In this document: in pieces, positions 59,304 through 64,000 of the stretch | Position numbering within the stretch: the stretch's first letter is position 1 | Layout: every line of letters starts with the position of its first letter | Assembly: GCA_910574805.1 (NCBI GenBank) | Contig: CAJTCV010000008.1 | Span: 124,001 to 188,000, forward strand | Direction: 5' to 3' | From: Lachnospiraceae bacterium | GTDB lineage: Bacteria; Bacillota; Clostridia; Lachnospirales; Lachnospiraceae | DNA: 64,000 bases | The notes under the pieces: generated by a model | Told to the model about the DNA's origin: nothing | Database searches by the model: none | Seen by the model: the letters and a program-made list of their open reading frames with translations, nothing else | Position numbers and translations under genes: made by a program

Positions 59304-62300
59304 ATGGAAGATCTTAGACCGGACCGCCGCCGGGATTGAGGAGCGGATCGGGGAGCTGGCGGCGTCCTATGCGCCGGAGTGGCATTTTGACAGGGAAGAT
59401 CCGGATATCGGCTCCGTGATCGCGAAGCTGTTCGCCGGGCAGATGGAAGAGAATATCGGGCACTGCAATCAGGTGCTTGACCGGTATCACAGGGAGTTCG
59501 TGAATTTCTTAGGTCTCTCGCTCCTGCCGGCAAAGCCTGCCAGGACCACAGTGCTTCTGGGACTGGTGCAGGATACCATACCGGGGGCCGAGGTGCCAAA
59601 GGGAACCCGGTTCCTGGCGGATACGGAGGACGGAGAAGAGCAGATCGTCTTTGAGACGACCCACAGTCTGTATGTGACCAGCGCCTCTCTGGATTATGCT
59701 TTTTTGACCCTTCGTGAAGATGGGAGCATCCTGCCCGTGAAAGGCAGGTTCGAGGAGCCGAAGATCATGGAAGAGGAAGAGACGCCTCCATCCGGGAGCG
59801 ATGAAGGGCAGTTTCGCCCTTTCCGTCTGTTCGGACACAGCCCAAATCTCACTCCGATCCAGAAAAATGCCCTTTTATTCTGGCATCCGGTGGCTCTGAA
59901 TGTGGAGAACAATCCCATCCGTCTGAAGATCACCGGAAATGTGCCGCTGCTTGAGAAGATCCGGGACGGGGCATACCGCTTTTTGTACTGCACGGAAGAG
60001 GGACTTCTTCCGGTGGAAGAGGTAAAAGTACAGCCAGAGCTTGAAACTGTGGTTCTGAAAAAAGAGAAGAAAAATGCAGAGCTTCAGATAGAAGGAAATC
60101 CGCTGAGCCTGCTGGTGATCGAGGCGTCAGATCCGGTGACAGGCCACGAGAGAGTGACCGGGATACAGGTATCCTCTGAGGGGCAGCCACTTCCCGCACA
60201 ATTTGTCAGCAACGGCAGTACGGACTTTGACGTGGACGCCTTTGATCCTTTCGGAGACACCCTGTCTTTGTTCCAGGAATGCTATGTGGGGCATCACGAT
60301 TACTTCGGGAAAGCCGGGGCCGTGGTGCGGATTTGCTTTGAAATGTCCTTTAAAGAACACCGGATTCTGAATCGGGTACAGGGAGAGGACGAGAGCTTAA
60401 AGATCATCAAACGAAAACCGAAAGTGATCTGGGTGGATTCGGCGGCGGACGCCAGAGCGGAGGAAGTTTCTTTCGAATATTTTAACGGGATCGGCTGGAA
60501 GAAGCTTACCTTTATGCAGGAAGTGTCCGGCCTTTTCCGGGGAGACCAGGGGGGCGTTCGTGAGATCTCTTTCGTCTGCCCGGAGGACTGGCAGGGGACG
60601 GAAGCAGGAGCCTATCAGGGAAGATGCATCCGGATTCGGCTGTTAAAATCAGACAACTGTTATATGCGCCCGTGTATCCACCACTATCCGCATGTGGAGC
60701 GTCTGAGCGTCTCCTTTTCCTATGAAGGCCGCTATATGGAGCCGGCGTATCTTTACTCCATCGCGGGGACAAAGCGGATAGACCTGACCCGAAAGGTGAA
60801 GGAAGGCCGCGCGTTCACGGCATTTTCCAGAGGGGAGTACGAGGAAGACGCCCTCTATCTGGGCTTTCAGAAGAAGCTGGAAGAAGGTCCGGTCAGTCTC
60901 CTGTTCCGAATCAAAGAGGGAATCCGCTACGAAGGGATCCGGTGCCGGTTCGAGTACAGCACGAAAAAGGGTTTCTGTCAGATGAAAGTACTGGATCACA
61001 CCGGAGATCTGTCCCGGTCCGGCACCGTACTTTTTATGCCCCAGGCAGACATGCAGGCCGTGACCCTGGAGGGAAAGACGGCTTACTGGGTCCGCATCAC
61101 CCGGATTGCCCGGGAGGACGAAAGAAGAGAGGATACCCTGCCGGTGATCCAGGACATCTGCCTGAATGCGGTTCAGGCGGCCAATGTGGAGACCCGGGAG
61201 GAAGAAGACTATTATCTGGAAGAGATCAGGCCGGATCTTACAGTGCTTCTCGGGGTACCGGATATCCTGGATGTGGAACTCTGGGTCAACGAGAGGGGCC
61301 AGCATACCAAAGCGCAGATGCAGGAGCTGTTAAAAGCGTATCCGGACGATATCCGGGCGGAATATGATATCCTGGGGAATCTCTCATCCTTCTATGTTAA
61401 ATGGCAGGAGACCGACCAGCTGACGGAAGCGCCGTCAAAGCGCTGTTATATGCTGGACCGCATGAACAGTCTTCTGATCTTCGGGGACGGCGTGCGCACC
61501 GGTCTCCCCGCGGTGCAGGATGATGTGGCGTTCAAGGTGCGGATTCGCTGCTGCAACGGAGAGAGAGGAAATGTAGGTCCCGGGCGGATCCGGGAGACCC
61601 TGGGCAATCTGATGTTTGTGGACCGGATCACCAATCCGGTGAAGGCATACGGAGGAAGCAGCATCGAGAGCATGGAGAAAGCTCTTACCCGGGGGGCCAA
61701 TATTCTGAAATCCAGAAAGCGGCTGATCTCGGCTGACGACTATGTGCAGGAGATTCTGAACTTTTCCGACGTCATCGACAAGGTTCGTTTAGTGGCCGGC
61801 AGGAAGATCGACGGGAGCGTTCATGACAATGCCCTGACCGTATGCCTGCTTTTAAAAGACTTTGAGGCGGGGTCTTACTCCTTCCACAGCGTAGCGGGGA
61901 TGCTGAAAAAACATCTGCTGGAAAGCTGTGAGCTGACCATTGTGCCGGAAGATCTTTCGGTGGTGGAGCCGGTATTTGCCCGGGTCTGTGTGGATATCTG
62001 GGCGGAAGTGATGCATATGGACGATGGATTTGAGGTACAGAATCTTTTAAGGGAGACGCTGACGGATTATCTGAATCCCCTGGGAGGCCGTCACGGTCAG
62101 GGGTGGGAGATCGGAGTTCTGCCGAGGCGCTCCCAGATCCTGATGAGGCTGAATGTTCTGAAGAGCAAGGCAGTAATCCGCAAGCTGGTGGTGACCGTCC
62201 GCTATACGGACCGGACGGGTACTCATGAAATGGACCTTCACGATATGGCGGAAAATCCCTGTCTCGTCTGCTGCAGCGGAAATCATCGTGTGAACATCGC

Positions 62301-62325
62301 CAGGGAGGTGCGGTATGCTGAATGA
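59266..62325 (+). CDS. baseplate J-like (Afp11-type) wedge protein
   Basis: The 1,019-residue protein matches CIS baseplate assembly proteins: N-terminal YAPEWHFDREDPDIGSVIAKLF, VPKGTRFLADTEDGEEQIVFETT, and a late GNVGPGRIRETLGNLMFVDRITNPVKAYGGSSIESMEKA of the gpJ family. It forms the wedge ring around the hub. The frame is open to 59242, but GAGGAAG before the ATG at 59266 favours the latter. Its end overlaps the next gene by 11 bases. Confidence 0.88.
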   Translation: MSQNSMKQTSGNEWKILDRTAAGIEERIGELAASYAPEWHFDREDPDIGSVIAKLFAGQMEENIGHCNQVLDRYHREFVNFLGLSLLPAKPARTTVLLGLVQDTIPGAEVPKGTRFLADTEDGEEQIVFETTHSLYVTSASLDYAFLTLREDGSILPVKGRFEEPKIMEEEETPPSGSDEGQFRPFRLFGHSPNLTPIQKNALLFWHPVALNVENNPIRLKITGNVPLLEKIRDGAYRFLYCTEEGLLPVEEVKVQPELETVVLKKEKKNAELQIEGNPLSLLVIEASDPVTGHERVTGIQVSSEGQPLPAQFVSNGSTDFDVDAFDPFGDTLSLFQECYVGHHDYFGKAGAVVRICFEMSFKEHRILNRVQGEDESLKIIKRKPKVIWVDSAADARAEEVSFEYFNGIGWKKLTFMQEVSGLFRGDQGGVREISFVCPEDWQGTEAGAYQGRCIRIRLLKSDNCYMRPCIHHYPHVERLSVSFSYEGRYMEPAYLYSIAGTKRIDLTRKVKEGRAFTAFSRGEYEEDALYLGFQKKLEEGPVSLLFRIKEGIRYEGIRCRFEYSTKKGFCQMKVLDHTGDLSRSGTVLFMPQADMQAVTLEGKTAYWVRITRIAREDERREDTLPVIQDICLNAVQAANVETREEEDYYLEEIRPDLTVLLGVPDILDVELWVNERGQHTKAQMQELLKAYPDDIRAEYDILGNLSSFYVKWQETDQLTEAPSKRCYMLDRMNSLLIFGDGVRTGLPAVQDDVAFKVRIRCCNGERGNVGPGRIRETLGNLMFVDRITNPVKAYGGSSIESMEKALTRGANILKSRKRLISADDYVQEILNFSDVIDKVRLVAGRKIDGSVHDNALTVCLLLKDFEAGSYSFHSVAGMLKKHLLESCELTIVPEDLSVVEPVFARVCVDIWAEVMHMDDGFEVQNLLRETLTDYLNPLGGRHGQGWEIGVLPRRSQILMRLNVLKSKAVIRKLVVTVRYTDRTGTHEMDLHDMAENPCLVCCSGNHRVNIAREVRYAE

Positions 62326-64000
62326 CCGATTCGGGGAGGAGAAAACTTACGAAGAGCTGCTGTCGGAAGCGCTGATGAAGATTCCGTTCTATTCGGAGGA
62401 ATGGACAAACCGGAATCCTTCGGACCCGGGAATTACCATCCTTGAGAATCTGACTGCGTTTGAAGCGCTGCAGCAGAGACGGATTTGGGAGATTACGCCG
62501 GCTGTGGTCAGGAGACTCCTGAAACTGGCAGGCTTTGAGGCCAGGAAAGGGCGGTGCGCCAGACTGCTTCTGGCGCCCGGAAGCGGGGAGCAAAAGACGC
62601 CGCTTCTGCTGCCGGCCAACCAGCAGTTTTGGCTGGGGGATCTATGTTATGAGACCAACCGGAACATTCGGCTTCCGGCCTGCCGGCTGACCGGCGTCTA
62701 CCAGGGACAAAAGAATCATATGCACAACGTCTCCTATCTTCTGGATCGGGAAGTACGGGTGCCGGCCTGTGTCTTTGGCAAACAGCCGGAAGAAGGCGCA
62801 GTGCTCTTGTTTACCATGGACGCGCTCCCCGCTCCGGGGGAGGAGCTGATCTTCTATATCACCGTGGCGGACCGGCACAACCGGAATCCTTTCGGGGAAA
62901 AGGCAGACAGCACTTTTGCCCGGATTCGCTGGGAATGTTATACCGCCCAGGGATTTGTAAAGATGCATGTCAGAGACGACACGGGAGGGCTGCTGGTCAG
63001 CGGAGAACTCAGGATGCGTCTGCCGGACGCGGAGGCTCTGCCCTGTGAGGATGCGCCGGGCGGAGCGTATGCCATCCGGGCCGTTCTGGAGAAGGCGGAC
63101 TATGACGTGCGGCCAAAGCTGGTGCAGATCGACGGGTTTCTCTTCGAGGTATGGCAGAAAGAAACGTTATCTGCCTGCTATACCTTCAATAAGGTGTCGT
63201 CGGCCAGCCTGCCCGGACACCTTCTGGGAGAGGGATATGTCACAGTGTTCTGTAAAGAAGAAAAAGGTTCTTCCTATAAAAAATATGAGCCCTGCCGTAT
63301 CCCCGGGGAAAAAGGAAGATTTTTTGAAGTCCGGGAAGACGAAGGAGGGCAGGTAACCTGGCTGTTCGACCGGCGGAAGTTCGGTTACGGGCCGGCCAGA
63401 GTGAAGAATGCCATCAAGATCGTCGTATATCAGGAAGCCGTGATGCGCCGGTATACGCTGGGCACGGTTCTGGGATGCGACCATCAGAAGATCCCTCTTC
63501 CCGCCGGACACCTGGCGGCGGAATCTTTCTGCATTATTGCCGGGAGAAAGGATGACCGCGGAGAGGCGATCTATGATTTCGTCCGGCCGGGGCGTTATGG
63601 GGAGAAGGATCTGACTTATGAGCTGTATGAGAACGACGGATATCTGATTATAGAAGATGCGGGCGACTATATCGGCGCCAGCCTGTATATGGGAGCCTTT
63701 GCTGTCACCAGAGGAGCGGAAGGCAATATTCGGGAGGGCAATACGCTGACGGCCGCGGGACTTCCTGGCTCCTTATATTTTTACAATCCCAGACCGGGAG
63801 CGGGCGGCTGCCATCGGGAGAGCTTGGAGGAAGTGAAGAAACGGTTCCTTATGGATCTGAAAAAGCCTTTTGCGGCGGTGACGGCGGAAGATTATGAGCG
63901 TCTGGTGATGGAAACACCGAAGCTTTGTATCCGAAAAGTCCGGGCGTACGTAAGCGGAAGCCAGAATCTGGTCCGGATCGCGGTGATGCCGGGGACGGAT
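62315..64000 (+). CDS. baseplate J-like (Afp12-type) wedge protein, cut by window edge
   Basis: The frame is open for 562 codons to the window end. The N-terminus (MLNDRFGEEKTYEELLSEAL; WTNRNPSDPGITILENLTAFEALQQRRI) has the gpJ-type pattern of Afp12 proteins, and the last part reads KPFAAVTAEDYERLVMETPKL, typical of baseplate assembly proteins. It overlaps the preceding gene by 11 bases, with AGGGAGGTG as ribosome binding site. Fibre and AAA+ ATPase (Afp15) genes would be expected beyond the edge. Confidence 0.88.
   Translation, partial: MLNDRFGEEKTYEELLSEALMKIPFYSEEWTNRNPSDPGITILENLTAFEALQQRRIWEITPAVVRRLLKLAGFEARKGRCARLLLAPGSGEQKTPLLLPANQQFWLGDLCYETNRNIRLPACRLTGVYQGQKNHMHNVSYLLDREVRVPACVFGKQPEEGAVLLFTMDALPAPGEELIFYITVADRHNRNPFGEKADSTFARIRWECYTAQGFVKMHVRDDTGGLLVSGELRMRLPDAEALPCEDAPGGAYAIRAVLEKADYDVRPKLVQIDGFLFEVWQKETLSACYTFNKVSSASLPGHLLGEGYVTVFCKEEKGSSYKKYEPCRIPGEKGRFFEVREDEGGQVTWLFDRRKFGYGPARVKNAIKIVVYQEAVMRRYTLGTVLGCDHQKIPLPAGHLAAESFCIIAGRKDDRGEAIYDFVRPGRYGEKDLTYELYENDGYLIIEDAGDYIGASLYMGAFAVTRGAEGNIREGNTLTAAGLPGSLYFYNPRPGAGGCHRESLEEVKKRFLMDLKKPFAAVTAEDYERLVMETPKLCIRKVRAYVSGSQNLVRIAVMPGTD

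Noticed and set aside
33912-64000. Whole CIS region as an ordinary prophage
   Set aside because: No integrase, terminase, portal, capsid, holin or replication gene; DUF4255, PAAR-like and gp25/J proteins are typical of CIS loci.

Overview
The window looks like chromosomal DNA of a strictly anaerobic, fermentative member of the Clostridia, most likely Lachnospiraceae. The support is an NADH-linked trimeric [FeFe] hydrogenase with a HydG maturase, the secG-rnr-smpB-ssrA cluster, strong AGGAGG ribosome binding sites, a glucitol PTS of Gram-positive layout and a DUF6465-type protein. No rRNA, tRNA, integrase, transposase or CRISPR array was seen.

Layout. 1-4.1 kb: galactose genes (galT start, galK) divergent from an AraC regulator, then DUF6465, a FadR-type GntR regulator and a DtxR/MntR-type regulator. 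4.1-7.5 kb: an overlapping VWA / MoxR-ATPase / phosphodiesterase operon. 7.6-9.9 kb: a polar amino-acid ABC importer. 9.9-13.2 kb: secG, RNase R, smpB and tmRNA (ribosome rescue and RNA decay). 13.3-18.1 kb: an Hpt protein with a hybrid histidine kinase, a coiled-coil protein of unknown role, and a solitary OmpR-type response regulator. 18.1-25.7 kb: glucitol (sorbitol) PTS genes: a divergent fused EIIC-EIIBC paralogue, then gutM, srlA, srlE, sorbitol-6-phosphate dehydrogenase, a PRD regulator, EIIA and an HPr-like protein. 25.7-31.9 kb: HydG and a TM1266-family protein divergent from the hydrogenase subunits. 32.1-33.7 kb: a VanS-like sensor kinase without an adjacent regulator.

From 33.9 kb to the window end, genes on one strand form a contractile injection system (CIS, phage-tail-like nanomachine). 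The structural genes are a DUF4255 cap protein, PAAR-like tip, sheath, tube, a tail-assembly protein, DUF6760, a tube-like protein with C-terminal repeats, two tube-adaptor (Afp7-like) paralogues, hub, spike, gp25 and two baseplate-J proteins, the last cut by the edge. Ahead of them lie about 11.6 kb of genes not typical of a CIS: a membrane protein with a kinase-like shape, a membrane pseudo-nucleotide-cyclase with TPRs, a MORN-repeat membrane protein, a TolC-like coiled-coil secreted protein and a large secreted stalk-like protein. I infer an envelope-anchoring or signalling module belonging to this CIS; this is the best candidate for an undescribed system here.

Other points of interest. 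(1) The DUF6760 frame has no ATG, GTG or TTG start before its conserved region and lies -1 to the upstream assembly gene across an A AAT TTT heptamer, which suggests programmed frameshifting as in phage lambda G/GT. (2) A family of intra-operon hairpin elements ends in GATGC-GGAACT followed by an A/T-rich spacer and the ribosome binding site, in both the glucitol and CIS operons. (3) A second, MITE-like element has one full and two partial copies. (4) The glucitol phosphorelay parts depart from E. coli at key residues. (5) Response regulator and sensor kinase genes about 14 kb apart may be a split pair.
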